Below, piece after piece: positions 1 to 7,949 of a DNA stretch of 64,000 nt (within the stretch, counting starts at the first letter, position 1; each line of letters opens with the position of its first letter). A program made the position numbers and the translations under genes. The stretch is taken from positions 4,537,001 to 4,601,000 of the forward strand of contig NZ_CP144906.1 of assembly GCF_036699995.1 (NCBI RefSeq), in the 5' to 3' direction. The DNA comes from Clostridium beijerinckii. Lineage in GTDB: Bacteria; Bacillota; Clostridia; Clostridiales; Clostridiaceae. Under the pieces are notes generated by a model. It was not told where the DNA came from. It did not search any database and saw only the letters and a list, made by a program, of their open reading frames with translations.

Positions 1-232
1 AAATTCCATAATACCTATAAAAATATCCATTATATAAATCACTATCATTTGGATTTAATTCATATACACCATTTGAACTTATCACTCTATAGAAATCCCC
101 ATTGTCAGCCATACCAATAATAGGTTTAATAAATAAAGTAAATATGCCTATTATTATTACTAGGAAAAAAGCTGCTAATGGATAATTGATATTTTTAAAA
201 ATACTATTTATTCTATTCAAAATATTTTTCAT
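1..232 (-). CDS. Membrane protein, N-terminal part only
   Basis: This gene runs off the left edge of the window; 77 codons are visible. It starts at an ATG preceded by a GGAGAAAG ribosome site. The protein begins MKNILNRINSIFKNINYPL, then has one strongly hydrophobic segment (about residues 18-37), then a polar stretch containing GMADNGDFYR. A short charged N-terminus, one early membrane helix and a polar loop resemble the start of multi-pass membrane proteins such as GT39-like glycosyltransferases, but too little is visible to assign a family. It is transcribed away from the HAD gene at 427. Confidence 0.6.
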   Translation of the reverse strand, partial: MKNILNRINSIFKNINYPLAAFFLVIIIGIFTLFIKPIIGMADNGDFYRVISSNGVYELNPNDSDLYNGYFYRYYGI

Positions 233-426
233 CTTTCTCCTTCATAAATAATAATTTGATTTTCCTTTACTTATAGGATGTGAAACAAGTTATAAATTAT
301 TCTTTAAAATGTAATCTATATGTACATATCTTCCATGGTAGAATCATCACCTTTATTAGTTCTTAAATATGTGTTATCATTTTAAATGTATATATTTTAA
401 AATTCGAAGCATTGGAAGGAGATTTT

Positions 427-1200
427 ATGATTAAATTAGTTGTAACAGATATGGATGGAACTTTACTAGATGAGAATGGTCACTTACCAGATGGATTTAC
501 TGATATCTTGGACCGTTTAAGAGCAAAAAACATAAAACTTGTTGCTGCTAGCGGAAGACCTTATTATACGCTACAAACTAACTTTGGCCCTGTAGGAAGA
601 TATTTATCTTTTATTTGTGAAAATGGAGCTTTAGTTGTTGATAATAATGAGATAATTTATAAAAGTGTTTTAGCTAAAGATATGGTTCAAAATGTAATCA
701 GTGAAGCTAAAAAAGTCAAAGCAAATGCATTAGTAGTATGCTCTCCAAATTGTGCATATATTGAAAATTATTCTGAAGAATATTTGACTGAAATAAAGAA
801 ATATTATACAACATTAGAAATTGTAGATGATTTAAGTAAAATTGATGATGATATAATTAAAATTAGTATTTGTAATTTGGAAGGTACTAATAATATAACT
901 GACAGTGAATTAACCAATGATCTTAATATAGTTTCAACAGCTGCAATTTGGACTGATATTTCAAACAAAGGCGTTAACAAAGGTGTTGCTTTAAAGAGTC
1001 TTATGAATACTGATAATATATCAAAAGAAGAAACTATGGTATTCGGAGATTATTACAATGATATAGAAATGCTCGCTGAAGCTGAGTATAGCTTTGTCAT
1101 GGAAAACGCTCCAGAGGACATGAAGCAATATGGTAAGTACATAGCTGCAAGTAATGTAGAACATGGAGTTTTAAGAGCAATTCTTGAATATGCTCTTTAA
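427..1200 (+). CDS. Cof-type HAD-superfamily phosphatase
   Basis: This is a cytoplasmic hydrolase of the HAD superfamily, Cof/YidA subfamily, which typically dephosphorylates sugar phosphates or similar small substrates. Motif I is DMDGTLLDENG near the N-terminus, SGRP follows about 40 residues later, and motif IV is FGDYYNDIEML near the C-terminus. The length of 257 residues is normal. A TTG 15 bases upstream could open the frame, but GGAAGGAG lies just before the ATG at 427, which I take as the start. The gene stands alone on the plus strand. The substrate cannot be told from sequence. Confidence 0.88.
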   Translation: MIKLVVTDMDGTLLDENGHLPDGFTDILDRLRAKNIKLVAASGRPYYTLQTNFGPVGRYLSFICENGALVVDNNEIIYKSVLAKDMVQNVISEAKKVKANALVVCSPNCAYIENYSEEYLTEIKKYYTTLEIVDDLSKIDDDIIKISICNLEGTNNITDSELTNDLNIVSTAAIWTDISNKGVNKGVALKSLMNTDNISKEETMVFGDYYNDIEMLAEAEYSFVMENAPEDMKQYGKYIAASNVEHGVLRAILEYAL

Positions 1201-1254
1201 GCACAATCATAAGGTATTGGTATTGTGCAGAACTTAAAGTGAAGCGATAAACAC

Positions 1255-1443
1255 CCGAAATAGAATACATATATGTTCCGCAGGACTAGAAAAACTTCGC
1301 TAGGTATGTCTAAATGGGACGATGTGCCCATTTATGCGTGCTCCAAATTTATTTGGACAAGCAAAATGGAACAACGTCTCATTAAGAAATACCAACAGCT
1401 CATTTTTCAATGCCTGACTTCACATATATGTATTCTATTTCTT
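1255..1443 (+). repeat. Long self-complementary element, copy A
   Basis: The outer arms 1257-1276 and 1422-1441 are perfect 20-base inverted complements. A second stem of about 19 positions pairs 1303-1321 with 1375-1393. A third stem pairs about 1328-1337 with 1361-1369 and closes a small hairpin containing TCCAA/TTGGA. Unpaired conserved blocks seen in other copies are TGTTCCG after the 5' arm, GGAACAAC before the second 3' arm, and CTTCACA before the last arm. Stem sequences differ from the other copies but remain paired. There is no convincing coding content. The element could be a structured RNA or a non-autonomous mobile DNA. Confidence 0.8.
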
Positions 1444-1546
1444 TGTTTTGCTATCACTTTAAGTATTTCACATATACCTTTGATTATTTCGCGCCTAGAT
1501 AACGAGTGTAAAGTTAAACACTATCTTATATATTGTAGTATATGCC

Positions 1547-1740
1547 AGAAAGGAAGGTCATGCTTTTGTGGAAGTGTTGCATTGAATATTTAACCGCAGA
1601 CATTTCCTTAGTAGAAGTTGTATTATTTTTGCTTGTCACGAGCTTGTCTCGGGAACACGCAGAAATAGGACAACTTATGCTATTGGAAATTCACGGTTAA
1701 ATATTCTGGCAACCGGAACAAATGCATGACCTTCCTTTCG
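1547..1740 (-). repeat. Long self-complementary element, copy F (minus orientation)
   Basis: The outer arms 1548-1563 and 1724-1739 are perfect 16-base complements. A second stem pairs 1584-1596 with 1694-1706 (13 of 13), continued by AAGTTG at 1615-1620 and CAACTT at 1671-1676. Read on the minus strand it shows the family blocks TGTTCCG, ACAAC and CTTCCACA in the same order as copy A. Related flanks extend it to about 1488-1777, where GCGCTAGATA and TATCTAGGCGC are near inverted ends. It lies tail to tail with copy A, just downstream of dinB. Confidence 0.8.
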
Positions 1741-1780
1741 TTGTTTATATACCTAACTATAGTATCTAGCGCGAACTTCA

Positions 1781-2827
1781 TTATAGCAAACTCATTTGCT
1801 GTACTTCTGTTTCTTTGAATGAAGATATGCTGACTCCAATCAGCCTTACTTCTTCTTTCAATTGCTCACTATCTAATAGCTCTTCTGCAACTTTATATAT
1901 TTCAAGCTGAGTGCCAATATAATAATTTAATGTTTTACTTCTTGTATGATTTTCAAAATCCTTGGTTTTGAATTTAAGTGTTACAGTTTTTCCACTGACA
2001 TTTTTTCTATTTAAAATCTCTTCGATTTCAAAAGAAAATTCTTTAATGTATTCTCTCAATTCTTCTTTATTCTTAGTATCGAATTTTAAAGTCCTTTCTT
2101 TTCCTATAGATTTTCTTTCACGAATTAACTCAACTTTTCTACCATCAATTCCTCTTATTCTATCGTATATCTCAATACCATTCTTGCCCAAATACTCTAT
2201 GTAAAATTCTTTGGGCATCTTATATAATTCTTCAATATAATATATCCCCATATTATTTAACTTTGCTACTGATACTTTACCTAAACCATGAACCTTAGAT
2301 ATAGGAAGAGGAAATAATATATCAGGAATCATTTCTTTTCTTATTTCTTTGATTCCATTTGGTTTATTCCATTCAGAAGCAAGCTTTGCCAAGAATTTAT
2401 TATAAGATATACCAATAGATAAAGTTAAACCAACTTCCTTAAATACTCTATTTTTAATATACCTTGCAGCCTCAATTCCATCTTTTATTTTTCCTTGAGA
2501 CAAATCTAAGAAACCTTCATCAATGGATACAGGTTCTACTAGTGGCGTTACTTCATTAAATATTTCAAATATCTCCTGAGATACTTTAGCATACTTTCCA
2601 TATCTCCCAGATACAAATATTCCATTCGGACATTTTTCTCTAGCCATGAACATCGGCATAGCTGAATGAACGCCGTATTTTCTTGCTTCATAAGAACAAG
2701 TTGATACTACTCCCCTTTCACTTATCCCGCCTACTATAACGGGCTTCCCTTTAAGGTCTGGATTGTCTCTTTGCTCAACAGATGCAAAAAAAGCATCCAT
2801 ATCTACGTGTAGTATTACATTATCCAT
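1781..2827 (-). CDS. dinB: DNA polymerase IV (Y-family translesion polymerase)
   Basis: This polymerase copies past damaged template bases with low fidelity. The N-terminal catalytic motif is DMDAFFASVEQRDNP, with the metal-binding Asp pair. The second catalytic motif SIDEGFLDLS supplies the Asp-Glu pair; GF replaces the more common AY. A helix-hairpin-helix region with KVHGLGKVSV and the little-finger domain follow. At 348 residues it is a normal length. An AGAGGTGA ribosome site precedes the ATG. The C-terminus does not end in an obvious QxSLF-type clamp motif, but VQQMSLL at the very end is close to one. It stands alone between repeat elements. Confidence 0.93.
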   Translation of the reverse strand: MDNVILHVDMDAFFASVEQRDNPDLKGKPVIVGGISERGVVSTCSYEARKYGVHSAMPMFMAREKCPNGIFVSGRYGKYAKVSQEIFEIFNEVTPLVEPVSIDEGFLDLSQGKIKDGIEAARYIKNRVFKEVGLTLSIGISYNKFLAKLASEWNKPNGIKEIRKEMIPDILFPLPISKVHGLGKVSVAKLNNMGIYYIEELYKMPKEFYIEYLGKNGIEIYDRIRGIDGRKVELIRERKSIGKERTLKFDTKNKEELREYIKEFSFEIEEILNRKNVSGKTVTLKFKTKDFENHTRSKTLNYYIGTQLEIYKVAEELLDSEQLKEEVRLIGVSISSFKETEVQQMSLL

Positions 2828-2925
2828 TTTTATAAAATCACCTCTTTATGATTAACTAATTTTCAATATTTAATTGATCATGCATATAGATATCCAAATT
2901 TGAAACTAGATTTATGTGGTAACTT

Positions 2926-3115
2926 ACCGAAATCATAAATATTTTGTTCCGAAAAGCTATGAAAATATCGCTGAAGGTTCTAAGCAGCAGGTTATATCCA
3001 ATTTAGCATGCTCCAACTTTCAGTTTGACAAGCTAAATTGGAACAACCTACAGCTAAGAACCTTTAACAGCTCATTTTCAAATGTTTTCTTCACAAATAT
3101 ATTTATGATTTCTAG
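2926..3115 (+). repeat. Long self-complementary element, copy B
   Basis: The outer arms GAAATCATAAATAT (from 2929) and its complement ending near 3112 pair over 14 bases and continue after one bulge. The second stem pairs about 2974-2993 with 3043-3064 in 17 of 20 positions. The third pairs CCAATTTAGC with GCTAAATTGG perfectly. The blocks TGTTCCG, TGCTCCAA, GGAACAAC and CTTCACA match copy A, whereas the stem sequences are largely different. The element sits upstream of dinB, in the gap before the gene at 3666. Confidence 0.8.
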
Positions 3116-3189
3116 TAACGATATGAGCTTAAAATTCTAGCAATTTTGTAAATCTGTTCATCTAATAAGTCGAATTCTTAAATTGGATA

Positions 3190-3330
3190 CCTATATAGAT
3201 AACCCGACTGAGACCTGAACTTATACATATAACTCGCCGAAATGAATAACATACTTTTGTTCCAGTTGGGATAATATTTCATGGTATTAAATCTAGTTTA
3301 TCTATAAACAAATTGCACTCGTTTTCTTTA
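3190..3330 (+). repeat. Element relic with the whole hairpin interior deleted
   Basis: This stretch matches the two flanks of copy C. The left part reads AGACCTGAACTTAT through TTTTGTTCCAG as at 9696-9750. The right part starts TTGGGATA and continues with TTTCATGGTAT as at 9921-9940. The roughly 170 bases between, including both inner stem arms, are missing. It therefore looks like a copy that lost its interior, or an empty form. Confidence 0.7.
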
Positions 3331-3462
3331 TATAGCTTATAAAAAAATCTGTATATTATTATACAAAATAATCTATAAGTATTTTAACATATAAATCATT
3401 AGTTAATGAAACAATAATATATGGCATAAATCTTATATTTATATTAATTGCTATACATATAT

Positions 3463-3519
3463 ATTGCAAAAATAATACTTCATCATAATTCTAGAAATAT
3501 TACAAGAATTTTAGCTGTA
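3463..3519 (-). repeat. AT-rich intergenic repeat G, copy 1
   Basis: Read on the minus strand it carries GCTAAAATTCTTG, a central TTTCTAGAA-like part, and GTATTATTTTTGCAATATA. The same roughly 60-base unit recurs at about 18984-19045 and 34800-34866. It is joined directly to a heptanucleotide tract at 3520-3555, as are the other two copies. Confidence 0.7.
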
Positions 3520-3555
3520 ATTGTGAATTGTGAAATGTGCATTGTAAATTGCAAC
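3520..3555. repeat. Degenerate heptanucleotide repeat tract
   Basis: Five units of the type ATTGTGA / AATGTGC / ATTGTAA occur in succession. The complementary form CACAATK recurs in many gaps of this window. Confidence 0.7.
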
Positions 3556-3594
3556 ATATACATATTAAAAAGTTAGCTAATTTTATTTGACATA

Positions 3595-3603
3595 TGGTAT
3601 AAT
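3595..3603 (+). promoter_or_regulatory. Extended -10 promoter for the gene at 3666
   Basis: TGGTATAAT is a full -10 hexamer with the TGn extension. No good -35 hexamer is seen 17 bases upstream, which fits an extended -10 promoter. It lies about 60 bases before the start codon. Confidence 0.5.
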
Positions 3604-3665
3604 AATAAAGTATTTTAAGTATAATAGCGTTATTAGCGATATTTTTATGTAAAGGAGTAATTATT

Positions 3666-4097
3666 ATGGGTCTTAAAGAAAAAATAGGTAGTAAATTCAG
3701 TAACTATTTCCAAAATGCTTATATGGAAAAGTATGGTGACAGAATTACAAGCATATCTGGAACTGTTTTATCTGTAAAGCTTATTGAAAAAAGTTATGTT
3801 ATCTTCAATAGATTAATGGTTGAAATGGTTATAAAGCCTGAAGTTGGAAAAAAAGTTGTTAAGTGTTGGTATAAAAAGAATAGATGGTTTAAGAAACCTG
3901 AATTTATTGCTGTAAAGCAGGGTAACAAAGTTATTGTTATGGGTGTTACAGGTGATAAGGATAGTAAGAAGGAAAATTCTCAGGAAGTTCAAATATTTAA
4001 CCTATTAAATCTTACAACTAAGAAAGATTTAGTACCAATAGATCATAGCCAAATAAAAAAATCACGTCAACAAGCAAACAATATGATGAGAAGATAA
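3666..4097 (+). CDS. Conserved hypothetical protein, 143 residues
   Basis: I do not recognise a named family. The protein is small, basic and apparently soluble; no signal peptide or membrane helix is seen. The central part (about residues 25-95) is rich in alternating hydrophobic residues (GTVLSVKLIEKSYVIFNRLMVEMVI, VIVMGVTG), which suggests a beta-rich domain. The C-terminus, KKSRQQANNMMRR, is strongly basic. AAAGGAG lies seven to eight bases before the ATG. The gene is monocistronic, between an extended -10 promoter and a terminator shared with the convergent ATPase gene. Confidence 0.75.
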   Translation: MGLKEKIGSKFSNYFQNAYMEKYGDRITSISGTVLSVKLIEKSYVIFNRLMVEMVIKPEVGKKVVKCWYKKNRWFKKPEFIAVKQGNKVIVMGVTGDKDSKKENSQEVQIFNLLNLTTKKDLVPIDHSQIKKSRQQANNMMRR

Positions 4098-4120
4098 AAA
4101 AAGGGCTAAGCCCTTTTTTT
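4096..4120. terminator. Bidirectional rho-independent terminator
   Basis: The hairpin AAGGGC-TAA-GCCCTT is flanked by an A tract on the left and a T tract on the right, so it can end transcription from both strands. It sits between the convergent ends of the gene at 3666 and the P-type ATPase. The ATPase stop codon overlaps the T tract. Confidence 0.9.
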
Positions 4121-6704
4121 ATTTTGTCTTTATTAATAAATATACACTGTTAATAAATGCTATTATCCCTGAAAAGAATAGGACTATAAGCCATTGATTA
4201 AGAGATAATGCTACTGTATGAAATACATTTTGTAAAAATGGTACATATAAAACTGAGCACATTAGTGATATTGATATTAAAACAGCTCCAACTAAATAAG
4301 GATTTGTAAATAATTTAATTTGGAATATGGAGTATCTTTCTGATCTACATTCAAATACGTGTATTAATTGAGATAAAATTAATGTACATAATGCTAAAGT
4401 TCGGCATGTTTCCAAATCCATTTTGTAGTATCTTCCTACCATGAATGATAGTAAGGTACATAATCCTATTAATGTTCCTCTTATTACTATTTTTTCAACT
4501 AATCCTCTTGCAAATATACTTTCCTTTTTTTCTCTTGGAGATTGTCTCATTATATCTTGCTCTGGTGGATCAACTCCAAGTGCTATAGCTGGAAGTCCAT
4601 CAGTAGCTAGATTTACAAGTAATATTTGTATTGGGCTTAATGGATTAGGTAAATAGAATAAAGTTGCCAAAAACATTGTTAACACTTCTCCAAGGTTACA
4701 AGATAGTAAGTATCTTATAAATTTTCTTATGTTATCATATATTATTCTTCCTTCTTCTACAGCTGCAACTATAGTTGAGAAATTATCATCCATAAGAATC
4801 ATAGATGATGCTTCCTTCGTTACATCTGTACCCGAAATTCCCATTGCAACTCCTATATCTGATTCCTTAATAGCAGGTGCATCATTTACACCATCGCCTG
4901 TCATTGCAACGATATTTCCTTTTTTCTTAAAAGCCCTTACAATTCTTAACTTATGGTTAGGTGAAACCCGCGCAAAAACTCTTACTTTTTTTATTCTTCC
5001 CTCTAATTCTAAATCACTTATAGCCTCAATTTCATCACCTGTCATTACCTGATCTGCTGTATTACATATATTCAAAGATTTTGCTATTGCAAGTGCAGTA
5101 TTCTGATGATCTCCTGTTATCATTATAGGTTTTATTCCTGCAAGTTTGCATTTTAAAACTGCATCTCTAGCTTCTTCTCTTGGTGGATCAATACTTCCTG
5201 CTATACCTATAAAAATTAAATTCTGCTCTAACTTATCACTTTTTGTTAGATTATCTTCCTTATATGCTGCTGCTATACATCTAAGTGCTCTAGATGACAT
5301 TGCTGTAATAAAATCACTAACTTGCTTTTTCTTTTGATATGTGAATGGTTTTATTTTGTTATTCTCTAGTATAAATTCACATCTATCTATTACTCTTTCA
5401 GGAGCTCCCTTAACGTAACATGTTTCATTTGCTCCCTCCTTAGCGCCTTCCTTGATTATAACCGACATCATCTTTCTATTTGAATCAAATGGTATATCAT
5501 ATATCCTATTTGCATCATTTATAAAATCTTCTAAATCATTAACATCATTAAAGAACATATTTATTAGTGCAGTTTCTGTTGGATCACCATGAAGTGCTTC
5601 ACTCATTTTTTTCTTTGTAAAATCATAATTACAGTCATTACAATATACAAGAGCTTTCATGAACTTTGTATAATTACTTAGCTTTTCTTTTTCAAGTTCA
5701 TGAATTCTGCCATTTAAATATACCTCTTTTACAGTCATCTTATTTTGAGTTAATGTTCCTGTCTTATCAGAACATATTACAGATGTACATCCAAGTGTCT
5801 CTACAGCTGGAAGTTTTCTTACGAGTGCATTTTTCTTAAGCATTCTAGACACACCTAGAGCCAGTGAAACAGTAACAATAGCAGCTAAACCTTCTGGAAT
5901 TGCAGCAACTGCTAAGCTAACGCCAAGTAAGAACATCTCTGTTATATCATTTCCTCTAATTATTCCCATTGCAGTAACAATTGCACATATCACAAGGCAA
6001 ATTACAACTAGTACTTTCCCTAGAGAGTCTAATCTTTTATTTAAAGGGGATTTTTCTTCTTCAATATTTTGAATTAGGTCTGCAATCTTCCCCATTTCGG
6101 TGTTCATTCCTATACAATCAACTTTAAATAATCCTTTTCCTTTTACTACAGTAGTTCCCATAAATCCTTCGTTATTCTTCTTTGTCTTTTTACCATCAGC
6201 TTTATATGGATTGGCTTCTTTGTTTACACCAACTGACTCACCTGTTAATAGTGATTCATCAACGACTACTGATGAACTTTCTATAAAGAATCCGTCAGCA
6301 GGTATCCTATCTCCAGCCTCCAAAATAACAATATCCCCTATTGTTAAGTAGATAGAATTTATAATCTGTATACTTGAATCCCTCAAAACTTTACATGTAG
6401 GTGCCGCTAATTCTTTCAACGCTTCTAAAGATTTCTCTGTTTTAAATTCTTGGACAAATCCTAGTATTGCATTAATAACTATTATTATGAGTATTGTAAT
6501 GGCATCTGCCTTATCTCCAATTATCCCGGAAATTATAGTAGATGCAATTAACACCCAAACAATGAAGTCATTAAATTGAGATAGAAATATTTTGAATGCT
6601 GATGCTTTATTATGGTGCTTCAATTCATTAAGTCCAAAGTTCTTAATCCTCTTTTCCGCTTCCTTAGTGCTAAGACCAGATGTCAACTCTTTTTCCTGTA
6701 CCAC
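4119..6704 (-). CDS. P-type cation ATPase, calcium-type (P2A)
   Basis: This membrane pump most likely exports Ca2+ at the expense of ATP. It has the actuator motif TGES (about residue 155), the PEGL ion-site motif (about 270), the phosphorylation motif DKTGTLT (about 313), the hinge TGDGVNDAPA (about 600), and about ten membrane segments, four before and six after the cytoplasmic domains. An upstream in-frame ATG would add 17 residues, but GGAGG lies seven bases before the GTG at 6704, giving an 861-residue protein that begins VVQEKELTSGLSTKEAEKRI in the usual P2A style. It is a single gene. Ca2+ specificity is inferred from overall similarity. Confidence 0.9.
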   Translation of the reverse strand: MVQEKELTSGLSTKEAEKRIKNFGLNELKHHNKASAFKIFLSQFNDFIVWVLIASTIISGIIGDKADAITILIIIVINAILGFVQEFKTEKSLEALKELAAPTCKVLRDSSIQIINSIYLTIGDIVILEAGDRIPADGFFIESSSVVVDESLLTGESVGVNKEANPYKADGKKTKKNNEGFMGTTVVKGKGLFKVDCIGMNTEMGKIADLIQNIEEEKSPLNKRLDSLGKVLVVICLVICAIVTAMGIIRGNDITEMFLLGVSLAVAAIPEGLAAIVTVSLALGVSRMLKKNALVRKLPAVETLGCTSVICSDKTGTLTQNKMTVKEVYLNGRIHELEKEKLSNYTKFMKALVYCNDCNYDFTKKKMSEALHGDPTETALINMFFNDVNDLEDFINDANRIYDIPFDSNRKMMSVIIKEGAKEGANETCYVKGAPERVIDRCEFILENNKIKPFTYQKKKQVSDFITAMSSRALRCIAAAYKEDNLTKSDKLEQNLIFIGIAGSIDPPREEARDAVLKCKLAGIKPIMITGDHQNTALAIAKSLNICNTADQVMTGDEIEAISDLELEGRIKKVRVFARVSPNHKLRIVRAFKKKGNIVAMTGDGVNDAPAIKESDIGVAMGISGTDVTKEASSMILMDDNFSTIVAAVEEGRIIYDNIRKFIRYLLSCNLGEVLTMFLATLFYLPNPLSPIQILLVNLATDGLPAIALGVDPPEQDIMRQSPREKKESIFARGLVEKIVIRGTLIGLCTLLSFMVGRYYKMDLETCRTLALCTLILSQLIHVFECRSERYSIFQIKLFTNPYLVGAVLISISLMCSVLYVPFLQNVFHTVALSLNQWLIVLFFSGIIAFINSVYLLIKTK

Positions 6705-6950
6705 AACTTTTCCTCCTAAATATAGAACTTTATATAATATATATATATTTCCCATTACGAAGAATATTACTGTCTACCTAATTAAATTTTATGTAACCAT
6801 TGCTATATAAATAGCTATTTTATTAGTCTTCTTAATATCCCTTTTAGAATATCTTTTACATTAACATCTGAACTTATATATCTGATCAGATCTCCATAGA
6901 ACTTAAAGCCTTTTCATATATTAATTAATAACTAATTTTCTTTTTACGCC

Positions 6951-6982
6951 AAAAGACAGGAAAGTTTAAATTCCTGTCTTTT
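6951..6982 (-). terminator. Rho-independent terminator of the secreted protein gene
   Basis: A 12-base stem AAAAGACAGGAA / TTCCTGTCTTTT encloses an eight-base loop. It lies 13 bases past the stop codon at 6996 and ends in a TTTT run on the minus strand. Confidence 0.8.
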
Positions 6983-6995
6983 AAATACCACTTTT

Positions 6996-7640
6996 TTATT
7001 TAACTGGTACTTTAAAGGTTGCCTTCTCTTCCCTATAAGTACCACTTACATATTGTTGCACTTGAATTGTTATTTCAGAACTATTATTAGCCAATCCGTA
7101 TCCAACTTGTGCCTTGCTACACGATGCACCTATTGGTGTTTCTTTTGGATAATACTTTATGTTAACAGGATAAGTTTCTGCAACTTCCCCTTTCTCATCT
7201 ATAACCGTAAAATCACTAAAATATAAGTCCATAAATTGGCTAGAATATCCTAGATTTTTATAAGAATAATTAATAATTACAACTTGTGCAGGATCTTTAT
7301 CCGAAAATTGATTTCTATCTTTTGTAGTTTCAACTGAGTTAATAGTAAATTCCCATTGTCCATCAACTATCCATTTTTCTCCTGCTTTATATACTCTCTC
7401 TATTCTTGCACCATCTGATCCTAGTTGATACCCATCTATTGTTGTATCATGTGCCATATATCCATTATAATTAAAATAGTACCATTTTCCGTCTATTTCT
7501 TTCCAACCTGTATACCACGAATTCCAATCAGAATACCACCATCCAGTATTGTCATGTTTCCATTCTGCACTTGCACTTACTGGCAATGCTCCTACAATTA
7601 ATAATCCTGTTAGCAAAGTAGCTATAAATTTTTTCTTCAC
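6996..7640 (-). CDS. Secreted protein with choline-binding-type wall repeat
   Basis: The first 27 residues form a signal peptide (MKKKF, hydrophobic core, ASA cleavage site). Residues 28-77 hold aromatic-glycine cell-wall-binding repeats of the CW_binding/choline-binding type: GWWYSDWNSWYTGWKEIDGKWYY and YFNYNGYMAHD followed by a DG turn. The rest (about 85-214) is beta-rich and resembles DUF4352-like extracellular domains (VVIINYSYKNLG, FTVIDEKGEVAETY). The protein is probably held on the cell surface through teichoic-acid choline or related polymers; its job is unknown. It has its own terminator, so it is expressed alone. Confidence 0.8.
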   Translation of the reverse strand: MKKKFIATLLTGLLIVGALPVSASAEWKHDNTGWWYSDWNSWYTGWKEIDGKWYYFNYNGYMAHDTTIDGYQLGSDGARIERVYKAGEKWIVDGQWEFTINSVETTKDRNQFSDKDPAQVVIINYSYKNLGYSSQFMDLYFSDFTVIDEKGEVAETYPVNIKYYPKETPIGASCSKAQVGYGLANNSSEITIQVQQYVSGTYREEKATFKVPVK

Positions 7641-7730
7641 AATTTATTCCCCCTCATATATCTTTATATTATAATTGTATATCACTTGAAATATTTGTCA
7701 AATATATAAAACAAGAAATTCTTCGATTTA

Positions 7731-7889
7731 TTGCTTGTTGCAATCTTGCCTCGGGAACATGCAGAAAAGGGTACAACTTTCTACTGTTAGAAATTCACAA
7801 CTAAATCCTCAGTAACCCGAACAAATGCATGATCTTCATTTCGGCATTTACATATGTAACTTTATTCTTACTTTAGGTATCTAGTGAAC
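7731..7889 (-). repeat. Truncated relic of element family, copy E
   Basis: This copy matches the 1631-1777 half of copy F block by block: TTGCTTGT, CTCGGGAACA, GCAGAAA, ACAACTT, GAAATTCAC, GAACAAATGCATGA, ATTTCG and TATCTAGTGAAC. The other half, carrying the complementary arms, is absent, so the long stems cannot form. It fills most of the 309-base gap between the secreted protein gene and the terminator of the pyrophosphatase gene. Confidence 0.65.
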
Positions 7890-7912
7890 AATACCTTTAT
7901 TGTTTTAAAAAA

Positions 7913-7939
7913 AGAAAAAATCCCCTAAAGGATTTTTTC
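7913..7939 (-). terminator. Rho-independent terminator of the pyrophosphatase gene
   Basis: The stem AAAAAATCC / GGATTTTTT with a short loop lies ten bases beyond the stop codon at 7950. The minus strand ends in a T-rich run. Confidence 0.85.
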
Positions 7940-7949
7940 TTCTTTAAAT

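Noticed and set aside
1273..1593. Open frame of 106 codons on the plus strand
   Set aside because: It spans the arms of elements A and F, has no ribosome site and its translation looks random; the palindromes explain the absence of stops.
1255..3115. Retron or group II intron remnants
   Set aside because: No reverse transcriptase frame is near any copy and intron domain V-like sequence was not seen.
2916..3140. Open frame of 74 codons
   Set aside because: It lies wholly in element B and has no ribosome site.
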